26,607 bases of DNA from an uncultured Lentisphaeria bacterium (GTDB taxonomy: Bacteria > Verrucomicrobiota > Lentisphaeria > Oligosphaerales > Oligosphaeraceae), in NCBI GenBank assembly GCA_934661755.1, contig CAKUJM010000038.1, positions 1 to 26,607 on the forward strand. Reading direction: 5' to 3'. Below, piece after piece: positions 1-10,144 of the stretch. Position 1 is the first letter of the stretch. Each line of letters begins with the position of its first letter. The notes under the pieces are model-generated. The model was not told the origin of the DNA. It saw nothing but the letters and a program-made list of their open reading frames with translations, and did no database searches. The translations under genes were made by a program, and so were the position numbers.

Positions 1-77
1 CGTACGGCATTGCCAATTGCGGGCGCCATAATCCCCAAAAGTGTGCGATTGGCAGACACTTTACAAACGTCAGCCGC
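1..77. repeat. 77-bp direct repeat, copy 1 (may extend beyond the window)
   Basis: Bases 1-77 are identical to bases 248-324 and diverge immediately afterwards. The left limit of this copy is unknown because it starts at the window edge. Inside the unit, an inverted repeat pairs TGCCAATTGC (11-20) with GCGATTGGCA (45-54), one mismatch, around a 24-base loop. No coding signal is evident. It may be a dispersed noncoding repeat or the edge of a duplicated segment. Confidence 0.85.
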
Positions 78-247
78 ATTTTGCCCAGCCTGGACATCAC
101 GGCTTCCCCGTGTGTTCGACGCCTTCATGAACCCGTCGAGCTATCCTGCGGCAAAGCCTGAATCGCGCCTCCCTCGCGCGCGCGCGACGACCTTGTAGGT
201 GGGCCATATACCCCCCGCCCGACCACCCAGCCTTAAGCTAGCCGCTC

Positions 248-324
248 CGTACGGCATTGCCAATTGCGGGCGCCATAATCCCCAAAAGTGTGCGATTGGC
301 AGACACTTTACAAACGTCAGCCGC
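248..324. repeat. 77-bp direct repeat, copy 2
   Basis: Exact copy of bases 1-77, lying 43 bases beyond the 3' end of the minus-strand helicase gene. The internal inverted repeat is at 258-267 and 292-301. The 170 bases between the copies hold a (CG)6 tract at 175-186 and no convincing gene. The region 1-366 therefore looks noncoding and repeat-bearing. Confidence 0.85.
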
Positions 325-366
325 GTTGTCCAGTACACCGCTGCCCGCCCTCTGGCGACAGCAGGG

Positions 367-3300
367 CTACAGCAGCCGCAACAGCGTCTCGCGGTCAAGC
401 CGTCCGATGGCGGCATCTTCTGCGGCGCCATCGACCACGGCGTCGAACAGCTCCTGTTTTTCGCGCAGCAGCGTCAGGACATGTTCCTCGACGCTATCCT
501 CGGTCACCAGCCGATAGGCGAAGACCGGCCGGGTCTGGCCAATGCGGTGGGTACGGTCGATCGCCTGGTTTTCCACCGCTGGATTCCACCATGGGTCATA
601 CAGGAACACATAATCCGCGCGGGTGAGGGTCAAGCCGGTTCCGGCGGCCTTGAGCGACAGCAGCAGTACCCGTTCATCCGCGCTGCCATTGAACTCATCC
701 ACGATTTTGGCGCGCTGTTCCAGCGGGGTCTGCCCGGTGACAATCATATTCGGGATTCCCGCAGCGTCCATCTCGCGGCGGATGATGTCGAGCATGGTGG
801 TGAATTGGCTGAACACCAGCACCGAATGTCCGGCAGAGATCAGCTCGGCGCATTTTTCCAGCAGGTACTGCAATTTGGCGGATCCACCGTTTTCTTCGCC
901 GGCGCATTCTTCCTTGTAAAGCAGTTCCGTCGAGCAGCACAATTGCCGCAGCCGGGTGAGGGCGGCCAGGACCCCCATGGCGCCGCAGTCGCGGATCCGG
1001 GCGCGGTTTGCCTGCTGTTCCCGGCGATAGAGTTCCCGCTGATGCGGGGTCATCGACACCATCCGCACATCCACGGTACGGGGCGGAAGTTGTCCGGCGA
1101 CCAGCGACTTGGTCCGTCGCAGCATCAGCGGTCCGATTCGCCGGGCGAGGGCATGAAGACCATCCGCAGCGCCGCTCCACCCGGAAAAATCATCGAGTGT
1201 CCCCAGCAATCCCGGATTGAGGAAATCCATGATCGACCACAGATCTGCCAGGCGGTTCTCCAGCGGGGTGCCGGTAAGCGCGATCCGGTGCCGGGCCTTG
1301 ATCTGCTTGATGGCGAGAGTCGATTGCGCCTTCGGATTCTTGATATTCTGCGCTTCGTCCAGGATGATGAAGTCAAAATCGCGATTTGCCAGGACCTCGA
1401 GGTCCTGGCGGGCAATGCCATAATGGCAGACCAGCAGGCCGTCTTCCCAGCACGACAGTGTCCGCTGCCGGCGTCCGGCATTGCCGATATAGGCGGAGAC
1501 GGGCAGGGCAGGGCAGAAGCGCGCCGCCTGCTGCTGCCACACGCCGATGACGGCGGCGGGGCAGACCACCAGCGCCCGGCATGGCTGGCCGGGACGGGAC
1601 TGCCGCCAGCTTCCCAGCAAGGCCAGCACCTGGATGGTCTTGCCCAATCCCATGTCATCGGCCAGCATGGGTCCGGCGCCGCACAGGATGCGGTCGGACA
1701 GGAAGTCCACGCCTTCACGCTGGTAGTCACGCAGGATGTGCCGGAAGGCCTCCGGCAGCCGGGGCAGGGCGGGGGGGCTTTCCGCCAGCATCGCCCGGAT
1801 CGCACTGGAGCAATGCGGCCGGCGATCGTCCGGCGATTCAAGGCAATGCTGCAGGCTGCGGCGCGCCTGGCCGCGCATCTGGATCATCGCCTGGCCATCC
1901 TCGTCGAGCACTCCGTTTCCGATGAGCTGCTGCATGACTTGACGGCCCTTCGCAGGATCGATGTGCAGCCATGATCCCTGGTGGCTGCGCATGGCGCCGC
2001 CCTGCGCCATGGCCAGGCGCAGCTGCGCGGTGTCGAGCGGGAGGCCGTTTTTCGTCCTCCAGTCCACGGAGGTCTCCACCAGCGGGCCGCAATCGCGCAT
2101 CGCCAGATGCGCTTCAATGGCTGCGCCATCGTCATCCAGAAGCGCTGCCAGGTCCGCCGCGGCCTTGCGGATCACCGCCGGCGGCAGCGCCAGCCAGAAT
2201 TGCCGCAGGAGCAATGCGTTGGCGGCGGTGGCCGGCAATTCGACGCCATTGGCCAGGATCTTCGCTTCCGGGACATTGCGTCCCATCTTCACCATTTCGC
2301 CCAGCACCTGCAATGCCAGCGGCGATGGCCGGGCCTGCCTTATGACCAGGACGCCGCCCGCGTCCAGGCCAAGCGATTGGCGCTGCCATCCCGCGCGTTC
2401 CGGCTCGAGCAGCCGTCCACCCATCAGGCATTCCATGGTGAAGGCGGCGGCATCGCATCGCACCCGCAGCTCCACCGGCAATGGCCGTCCCGGGGCGGCA
2501 TCGATCCGCACGCATTTTCCGGTTTCAAGCAGTTCCAGATGGCCATCCAGAAGCCGGGTGAGCAACTCCGGCGCCTTTTCGCAGCTGATGGTGGTGACCG
2601 GATGCGAGAAGTGCTTGACCAGCAGGCTCCACGGTACCGGGAATCGTGCGGAGAAGATCTCGGCCCGGCTGATGGCGCCGGCAGTGTCATCGCCGGTGGA
2701 CGCAAGCAGCTCCGGGATGTCGCGGATTTGCCCGCCTGGCAGTTCAACCCGGGCATGGAGCTGAAATTTGTCCTTCACCCCGGCGCGGCGGCTGACCGCA
2801 AAAGAGAGCCGCACCGGGACCGTCTGGCCGGGCGGAGGCAGCGGCCGCTGCGTATCACGGCAAATGAACCGGCCGAGGTCCTGGCTGAATTCACGCTGCA
2901 ATTGACGGAATGCCCCGGCGTCCAGCAGAATGCCGCTGCGACGCAGCAGATCCAGATTCGCGGTGGCGATCAACGGCGCCAGCCGCACCAGGAATTGCGC
3001 GTCCGCCCAGGGCCATCCGCAGACTGCGGACGTGGGCGAGGCGGCATCATCGGCCGCCGGACAGCTCTTCCGTATCGCCATGGCGGCATTGAGCACCCCC
3101 TGGCGGATCATCAGCTCCCGTGACGGCCGCGATCCCGGCGTCTGCCGGTAGCAATACAACTGGACCTGGCCAGGCTCGCAATGGTGGTCGATTTCCACAA
3201 CCAGTGATTGCGATGGTTTTTCTTCAAGATCCGCGGGCGCGGGCGGCGGCGCATCCGCTCCGGAGTCGCGGAAGAAGGTCACCGGCGGCGGCTTCGGGGC

Positions 3301-3678
3301 CGGCGCCATTGACGAAGCCGGCGGCGGAGCGGAGCCGAGCGGCGGCGCCTGGGGGAAACGCCAATGATGGCGCTGCGACAGTGTCAGCAATATGATATAC
3401 GCGATATATTCGTGGATGCAGGGGCCGTCGCCGTCATGGCTGCAATTGCATTCCGGCATCAGCTGGTTGCCGCGCAAAACATATCTGAAGGTGGCGGGGC
3501 CAAAGGACATGGCCAGCCCCTCGCCATTCCAGCTGATCCGCGGTGTCTGCCGGGCGGTAATCCGTTCAGCCACCCGCTTCATCGCCTCGGCGGGAAAATA
3601 TTGGCGCGCCTCCTGCCTGCTCTTCATAAGATACAGCCACGGCGGCGCAAAATGCGGATACTCCGGCGGTATGAACAC
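367..3678 (-). CDS. SWIM zinc-finger SNF2-family helicase (HepA/RapA2-like)
   Basis: A 1103-residue DNA-dependent ATPase of the SNF2 branch of superfamily 2. Near the N-terminus a SWIM-type zinc finger is visible as C77-x-C79-x7-C87-x-H89. The C-terminal half carries the helicase motifs: Walker A 'DDMGLGKT' near residue 675, Walker B 'DEAQ' near 772, motif III 'LTGTPLENR', motif V 'GTGLTLTRADYV' and motif VI 'QAIDRTHRIGQ' near 1037. The roughly 550 residues between finger and ATPase core are not recognised. Proteins of this layout are thought to remodel protein-DNA or RNA polymerase complexes; the actual target here is unknown. The start is uncertain: the longest frame uses GTG at 3676-3678 inside a G-rich repeat, while ATG at 3625-3627 is an alternative. 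Neither has a good ribosome site. It lies 86 bases downstream of ppdK on the same strand. Confidence 0.93.
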   Translation of the reverse strand: MFIPPEYPHFAPPWLYLMKSRQEARQYFPAEAMKRVAERITARQTPRISWNGEGLAMSFGPATFRYVLRGNQLMPECNCSHDGDGPCIHEYIAYIILLTLSQRHHWRFPQAPPLGSAPPPASSMAPAPKPPPVTFFRDSGADAPPPAPADLEEKPSQSLVVEIDHHCEPGQVQLYCYRQTPGSRPSRELMIRQGVLNAAMAIRKSCPAADDAASPTSAVCGWPWADAQFLVRLAPLIATANLDLLRRSGILLDAGAFRQLQREFSQDLGRFICRDTQRPLPPPGQTVPVRLSFAVSRRAGVKDKFQLHARVELPGGQIRDIPELLASTGDDTAGAISRAEIFSARFPVPWSLLVKHFSHPVTTISCEKAPELLTRLLDGHLELLETGKCVRIDAAPGRPLPVELRVRCDAAAFTMECLMGGRLLEPERAGWQRQSLGLDAGGVLVIRQARPSPLALQVLGEMVKMGRNVPEAKILANGVELPATAANALLLRQFWLALPPAVIRKAAADLAALLDDDGAAIEAHLAMRDCGPLVETSVDWRTKNGLPLDTAQLRLAMAQGGAMRSHQGSWLHIDPAKGRQVMQQLIGNGVLDEDGQAMIQMRGQARRSLQHCLESPDDRRPHCSSAIRAMLAESPPALPRLPEAFRHILRDYQREGVDFLSDRILCGAGPMLADDMGLGKTIQVLALLGSWRQSRPGQPCRALVVCPAAVIGVWQQQAARFCPALPVSAYIGNAGRRQRTLSCWEDGLLVCHYGIARQDLEVLANRDFDFIILDEAQNIKNPKAQSTLAIKQIKARHRIALTGTPLENRLADLWSIMDFLNPGLLGTLDDFSGWSGAADGLHALARRIGPLMLRRTKSLVAGQLPPRTVDVRMVSMTPHQRELYRREQQANRARIRDCGAMGVLAALTRLRQLCCSTELLYKEECAGEENGGSAKLQYLLEKCAELISAGHSVLVFSQFTTMLDIIRREMDAAGIPNMIVTGQTPLEQRAKIVDEFNGSADERVLLLSLKAAGTGLTLTRADYVFLYDPWWNPAVENQAIDRTHRIGQTRPVFAYRLVTEDSVEEHVLTLLREKQELFDAVVDGAAEDAAIGRLDRETLLRLL

Positions 3679-3715
3679 GGAGGAAGACGGGGGATGGCGG
3701 AGGAAGACGAAGGAC
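3671..3715. repeat. Degenerate purine-rich repeat (GGAGGAAGACG-like)
   Basis: Between the helicase start and the ppdK stop lies a purine-rich stretch with two imperfect copies of CGGAGGAAGACG. It opens with ATGAACACGG, the same ten bases that open the tandem 9-bp array at 24159. This suggests a related dispersed repeat, although this copy is degraded and the match is short. Confidence 0.4.
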
Positions 3716-3754
3716 GGCGGAGGGGGTGGAGCTTCGCTTCCGCCCCCCTCCGCC
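3716..3754 (-). terminator. Strong GC-rich hairpin directly after ppdK
   Basis: GGCGGAGGGGG (3716-3726) pairs with CCCCCCTCCGCC (3743-3754). The stem continues inward through GGAGC and GCTTCC around a tiny loop. It begins about ten bases past the ppdK stop codon on the minus strand. There is no run of T after it, so it could protect the mRNA end or slow polymerase rather than act as a classical intrinsic terminator. Confidence 0.5.
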
Positions 3755-3764
3755 TTAGTTGCCG

Positions 3765-6596
<2,832 letters not shown>

Positions 6597-6759
6597 TGCT
6601 ATCGACTTCCTGTTTTTCTTTCCTGTTCTTTGCTTTACCGCTTCGGTTCTGCCACAAAAACCGCCATAAAAAAAGGCACACCCCCCACATCCAGCGTCAA
6701 GTCATCCCCCGACGCCGCCTGCGGGCGCTGTGCCTGCTGTCCGGATATTGCCCGGCATC

Positions 6760-6867
6760 CTATTTCTTTTTGGCGGCCGCTTTCAACGCATTGATGCGGG
6801 CGCGGGCACGCTCCTGATAACGCTTGCGACGAACGCGCTTCTCGGCCTTGGTATGCTGTTGGCTCAT
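6760..6867 (-). CDS. 35-residue highly basic small protein
   Basis: A tiny cytoplasmic protein beginning MSQQHTKAEK, with 14 of 35 residues Lys or Arg and an Ala/Lys-rich tail. The start was chosen because a perfect AGGAGG lies 11 bases upstream of this ATG (6879-6884 on the plus strand). The longer reading frame extending to 7029 has no such signal. A promoter with a perfect dyad lies further upstream. Composition suggests nucleic-acid or ribosome binding. I recall similar very short basic proteins with MSQQH-type starts in PVC-group genomes, but cannot confirm this here and give no function. Confidence 0.75.
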   Translation of the reverse strand: MSQQHTKAEKRVRRKRYQERARARINALKAAAKKK

Positions 6868-6931
6868 TTTTGCTTTATCCTCCTGAACTACGGTTCTTCC
6901 TGTTGCAATTCCATCGTAAATGTAAAACGCG

Positions 6932-6961
6932 ATAATATAAAGCATTCTCAATGCTTTGCAA
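6932..6961 (-). promoter_or_regulatory. Sigma70-type promoter with operator-like dyad for the small basic protein
   Basis: Read on the minus strand: TTGCAA (-35, plus coordinates 6956-6961), an 18-base spacer, then TATTAT (-10, 6932-6937). The spacer contains a perfect palindrome, AAAGCATT-CTC-AATGCTTT (6939-6957), which overlaps the -35 edge. A repressor or other regulator could bind there. The promoter sits about 65 bases upstream of the start codon at 6867. Confidence 0.5.
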
Positions 6962-7046
6962 CATCGGAACCCATCACCTTGCGTCCCGCTTTGCCCCTGG
7001 TCGCGCACCACTGCCTGCCACACCTCCATTCTTTCATGTAATTTTC

Positions 7047-7168
7047 ATACCATACTACACCACACGTTACTTTGATTTACTAAAATATAGTATAGTAGAG
7101 TATTAACATTTTCACCAAATAAATGCTGGTTTTCGACAATGGAAAAACTCAATGGTAGTATAGTATAG
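7047..7168. repeat. TATAG pentamer clusters, candidate centromere-like (tubC-type) site
   Basis: Three clusters of a 5-bp-phased motif lie upstream of the winged-helix/tubulin-like gene pair. The first, 7047-7061, reads on the minus strand as GGTGTAGTATGGTAT. The second is TATAGTATAGTAGAGTATT at 7086-7104. The third is TAGTATAGTATAG at 7156-7168. The surroundings are clearly more AT-rich than the genes. A related cluster lies after the kinase at 10140-10166. In TubZRC partition systems the TubR protein binds direct repeats just upstream of tubR, so this is the expected place for such a site. Binding itself is inference. Confidence 0.55.
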
Positions 7169-7282
7169 CCAAATTCATTATTTCTGTTTTCAGAGTGGTT
7201 GCATAGCCACCAGCATCCAGCGTGGCAATCGCAAATCCGCGGCGTTGTTCTTTTTTCTCCCCGGGCGGCACAAAGGGCCTGC

Positions 7283-7300
7283 GAGGCTTCAAAAAGCCTC
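7283..7300. promoter_or_regulatory. Short perfect hairpin in the leader of the winged-helix gene
   Basis: GAGGCTT (7283-7289) and AAGCCTC (7294-7300) form a perfect 7-bp stem around a 4-base loop, about 73 bases before the start codon at 7374. No T-run follows, so termination is unlikely. It could be an operator or an mRNA structure. The rest of 7169-7373 shows no gene. Confidence 0.3.
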
Positions 7301-7373
7301 TATATGGGCATGCGATGTCATGCGCCAGCGATTGCATTTTGCTGTTTTCTGTCAATTATCCGGAGGGCAATTG

Positions 7374-7718
7374 ATGTCATTTTCTCCATCCGAACTGATT
7401 GACCGCCAGCTGTCGCGTCTAGGCGAGGAGCATTTCCTCGTGTTGTACTGGGCGACTCTCAGCGAGGTCCAGCGGGTCAAGTACAACATCACCAACTGTT
7501 TTGACGATCTCAAGCACACCGGGCTGACGCGCACCAAGCAGACGGCGGTGGCGGCAGTGGAGGCGATGCGTCTTCTATGTCTGATAGACATCCGCGACGA
7601 GCGGAACCGCAAGAACATCTACATTACCAAATTTGGGGCGCAGGCCTTGAAGCAATTGGTGGAATCCGGCAATTACACAACCAGGAGTTCAGCCTTTTTA
7701 GAGGAGTTAAAGTCATGA
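7374..7718 (+). CDS. Small winged-helix-like DNA-binding protein (TubR-like candidate)
   Basis: 114 residues. The start at 7374 is supported by GGAGG seven bases upstream; a longer frame from 7245 lacks this. The middle of the protein reads like a winged helix-turn-helix: a helix ending in 'DLKHTG', then 'LTRTKQTAVAAVEAMRLL' as the turn and recognition helix, then 'LIDIRDERNRKNIYIT' as a basic wing, then a final helix. No membrane segment is present. Its stop codon overlaps the start of the next gene (ATGA), so the two are probably translationally coupled. Size, fold and position immediately before a tubulin-like GTPase match TubR of TubZRC partition systems, which binds centromere repeats and represses its own operon. 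It could instead be a MarR/PadR-like regulator; sequence alone does not settle this. Confidence 0.8.
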   Translation: MSFSPSELIDRQLSRLGEEHFLVLYWATLSEVQRVKYNITNCFDDLKHTGLTRTKQTAVAAVEAMRLLCLIDIRDERNRKNIYITKFGAQALKQLVESGNYTTRSSAFLEELKS

Positions 7719-8806
7719 GAATCATCGGCATCGGCGGTGCTGGCAGCAAGATCGCCACCACCTGGGACAGCAACGCGACGATTGTGAATGTCAGCGACGT
7801 GGAGATGGGCAAGCTGGCATCGGGCGAGAAGATTCTGGCCAGCATCCGCGACGGCAAGGGTCTGGTCAAGGGATCGCGGATGGATCCGAAGCTTGGCTAT
7901 CGCGCCTACAATTCAGTCCAGCCGCAGCTGGCCAACCTATGCCGTGGCGCCTTCATCTTCACGGCGACTGGCGGCGGCACCGGCAACGGCATCACCAAGG
8001 GCATTTTGGAGGACATTGCCAAAGGCGAGAGCGGCGACATCAAGGACCGCACCCTCTTCGGGCTGATCCTGCCCTATGCGCGGCTTGAGGGCGAGCAGTT
8101 TGTGAGCAACACCTCGGAGTTTCTCAACGACGCGGTTGCGCCGGCGATTGACAGCGGCACCACCGGCAACATCTTCATGTTCTCCAACCGTGACAAGTAC
8201 GAGAAGCGGATTTCGGAGAGCGGCTTCAACCAGCAGATCATTGATTCGCTCAAGGAGTTCTTCGCCATTCCCGGCAAGAACGAGCGTCTCCGGCTGCTGG
8301 ACGAGCACATTGACGACGAGGACTTCGCCTACTATCTGGCCAAGCCGTACTTCAACCACTTCTGCTATTTCGACTACGACCCGGAGCAGGATTTCGGCAA
8401 GCAGCTTTCGTCGCACTACAACACCCTGCTGCTGCCGCCGGAGCAGCCGATCGAGGCGCTTTTCCTGCTGGAGGTCCCGCAGGGCGGCGACCCCACCATC
8501 TTCTACAATCTGATGGAGTACTTCAACGCCCAGGGAGTGAAGCCGATGTACAGCGTGGTGGAGAACCCCGAGGTGCAATCGCCCCACGTCACCGTGTCGC
8601 TGCTGTATTCGCGCAAGCCGAAGGAGCTGGTGGACGACTTCAACAAGATTGCCGAGGAGCATGTTCAGACCAAGGTCGGCAAGACCCTCGACCAGTTCGT
8701 CCCGCTCCAGCGGCTGGAGGTCAACATCGACAGCGAGGCGCGCAAGGCCAAGCCCGAGATGCAGGACGACATCATTGCCATGCTGAAGCGCCTGAACAAG
8801 ATCTAG
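7715..8806 (+). CDS. Tubulin/FtsZ-superfamily GTPase (TubZ-like candidate)
   Basis: 363 residues. The start at 7715 follows GAGGAG by 8 bases and overlaps the upstream stop. The N-terminus has the nucleotide-binding glycine loop 'IGIGGAGSKI' (residues 4-12) and the tubulin signature loop 'ATGGGTGNG' (84-92), which contacts GTP phosphates. 'IFMFSNRDK' (153-161) fits the strand and Asn that contact the base or ribose. The T7 catalytic loop is not clear: 'DEDFAYY' (201-207) is the nearest match to the FtsZ 'DFAD' pattern, with Tyr where the second Asp would be. There is no transmembrane segment and no obvious FtsZ C-terminal tail; it ends in a charged helix-like segment. It is shorter than plasmid TubZ (about 480 residues). 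Such proteins polymerise with GTP to move DNA or shape cells. The DNA-segregation role is inferred from the preceding winged-helix gene and nearby repeats. Confidence 0.88.
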   Translation: MRIIGIGGAGSKIATTWDSNATIVNVSDVEMGKLASGEKILASIRDGKGLVKGSRMDPKLGYRAYNSVQPQLANLCRGAFIFTATGGGTGNGITKGILEDIAKGESGDIKDRTLFGLILPYARLEGEQFVSNTSEFLNDAVAPAIDSGTTGNIFMFSNRDKYEKRISESGFNQQIIDSLKEFFAIPGKNERLRLLDEHIDDEDFAYYLAKPYFNHFCYFDYDPEQDFGKQLSSHYNTLLLPPEQPIEALFLLEVPQGGDPTIFYNLMEYFNAQGVKPMYSVVENPEVQSPHVTVSLLYSRKPKELVDDFNKIAEEHVQTKVGKTLDQFVPLQRLEVNIDSEARKAKPEMQDDIIAMLKRLNKI

Positions 8807-8875
8807 CATGTTGTCCCGCGCATTCGTCCATACTTCCGCGTCCTTTTTGGGCTTTATCCTCCAGCACCCTGCGCA

Positions 8876-10144
8876 GTGGGAAACCGCAAATATCTAACTG
8901 AAGAGGAACTCAGCGCCGGACGGCACGGCGCCACCCAGCCGGAGCCGGACGGGCCGTCGGCCCCAAGCGGGGCCGCTGGGGTGGACCATGGCGTCGACCG
9001 GACCGCATCCGTCGTCAAGGGTGCGCCTTGCGAGGTTGCCGCGGATCGGATCAGGGAGGATGCCGCCACCTCCGGCATTCCGGAAGCTGAGCTGCAGCGG
9101 ATTGTTGCGGAGCCGTATGAGCACAGCTTGCTGTTTGAGATGGACGCGGGATGCCGGCGTCATCTGGAGGCCATCCTGCCGGAGCGGCTTGACAGGCTGG
9201 AGCCTGCCCAGCGCAGCGCGGTGATGGCCATGCTTTCACGCAATGGCCGTTACGACGTCGGGAAGTTTCTGGCCAAGGGCGCGGAGAGCATCCTCTACCA
9301 TGCCCAGGCCCAGGGATACAGCTTCTGCGTCAAGGCGGTGCGCAACTGGCTTGACGCCTGGATCGGGCGCTCCGCCACCCGCGGCAACCAGGGCAAGCTG
9401 GCCGGTGTCTCCTACAATACCAAGGTCCGCCATATCACCAACGAGTACAACATCGGCTGCCTGCTCAACGAAAGGAATCCCTTTACGCAATGCCCGGTGC
9501 GGATCCTCTCGCTGCGGCGGGTACGGCGCTTCGGCCTGGAGCTGGGATGGGATCTGCTCATGGAGAGGATCAACGGCATTGACCTGGGCGACAGGGCGCT
9601 GCTGCATTCCATGACCCTCCACGACAAGCTCAAGGTATGCATGCAGATCTGCCGGGCCATCGGTGGCCTTCACCAGCGCCGCCTGGTGCATCTGGACATC
9701 AAGCCCTCGAATTTCATGCTTGAGCGCGGCGGGCGGGTGCGCCTTATCGATTTCGGGATCTCGGTGCCCGCCGGCTTCCGCAGCAAGACCATCGCCGGAA
9801 CCGCCGGATTCTTCTCTCCCGAGCAGGTCTGCCGCGGCGTCCTCAACGAGGACACCGACATCTTTGCCCTGGGGGTCACCTTCGCCATCATCTTTGGCGG
9901 CAAAATGCTTATGCAGAACGCGGATGACGTGCTCAAGAAGGGCAACCGCAAGACCGCCGCCAGCGCCATGGACACCTGCGACATGCCGGCGGTCACCGAC
10001 ATCCCCGAGCTGACCGCGCACAAGGAAATCGCCGACGTGATTCGCAACTGCACCATCTACAAGCGTTCGGTGCGCATATCCTCCTGCCTGGTGCTGGCCG
10101 CCAGGCTGAAGGCCGCCGCCGCCAAGTCAGGCTTCGAATTATAG
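8876..10144 (+). CDS. Soluble Hanks-type serine/threonine protein kinase
   Basis: 422 residues starting at GTG. No good ribosome site is visible, so the start is uncertain. Residues 1-120 are unrecognised and low in complexity at first. The kinase domain follows: glycine-rich loop 'GKFLAKGAESILY' (129-141), ATP-anchoring Lys in 'FCVKAV' (K153), helix-C Glu in 'NEYN' (E190), catalytic loop 'HLDIKPSN' (272-279; Asp274), metal-binding 'DFG' (292-294), 'SPE' in place of APE (314-316) and 'DTDIFALG' (326-333). All residues needed for phosphotransfer are present, so it should be active. No membrane helix or PASTA repeats are seen, unlike PknB-type receptors. It follows the tubulin-like gene by 69 bases on the same strand, so it may act on that protein or its partner; this is inference. 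Confidence 0.88.
   Translation: MGNRKYLTEEELSAGRHGATQPEPDGPSAPSGAAGVDHGVDRTASVVKGAPCEVAADRIREDAATSGIPEAELQRIVAEPYEHSLLFEMDAGCRRHLEAILPERLDRLEPAQRSAVMAMLSRNGRYDVGKFLAKGAESILYHAQAQGYSFCVKAVRNWLDAWIGRSATRGNQGKLAGVSYNTKVRHITNEYNIGCLLNERNPFTQCPVRILSLRRVRRFGLELGWDLLMERINGIDLGDRALLHSMTLHDKLKVCMQICRAIGGLHQRRLVHLDIKPSNFMLERGGRVRLIDFGISVPAGFRSKTIAGTAGFFSPEQVCRGVLNEDTDIFALGVTFAIIFGGKMLMQNADDVLKKGNRKTAASAMDTCDMPAVTDIPELTAHKEIADVIRNCTIYKRSVRISSCLVLAARLKAAAAKSGFEL

Noticed and set aside
1..324. Insertion-sequence ends or an attachment site
   Set aside because: There is no transposase or integrase nearby, no tRNA, and only 170 bases between the copies.
199..1974. 591-residue plus-strand open frame
   Set aside because: Antisense to the helicase motif region; the minus strand has unmistakable SNF2 motifs and this frame has no recognisable domain.
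7047..7168. Possible CRISPR array
   Set aside because: The repeated unit is 5 bp, with irregular gaps and no constant spacer length.
7149..7355. 68-residue minus-strand frame upstream of the winged-helix gene
   Set aside because: No ribosome site, covers repeat-bearing regulatory DNA, and encodes no recognisable motif.
7715..8806. Canonical cell-division FtsZ
   Set aside because: No ftsA or ftsQ neighbours, no conserved FtsZ C-terminal tail, an atypical T7 loop, and a winged-helix partner gene instead.
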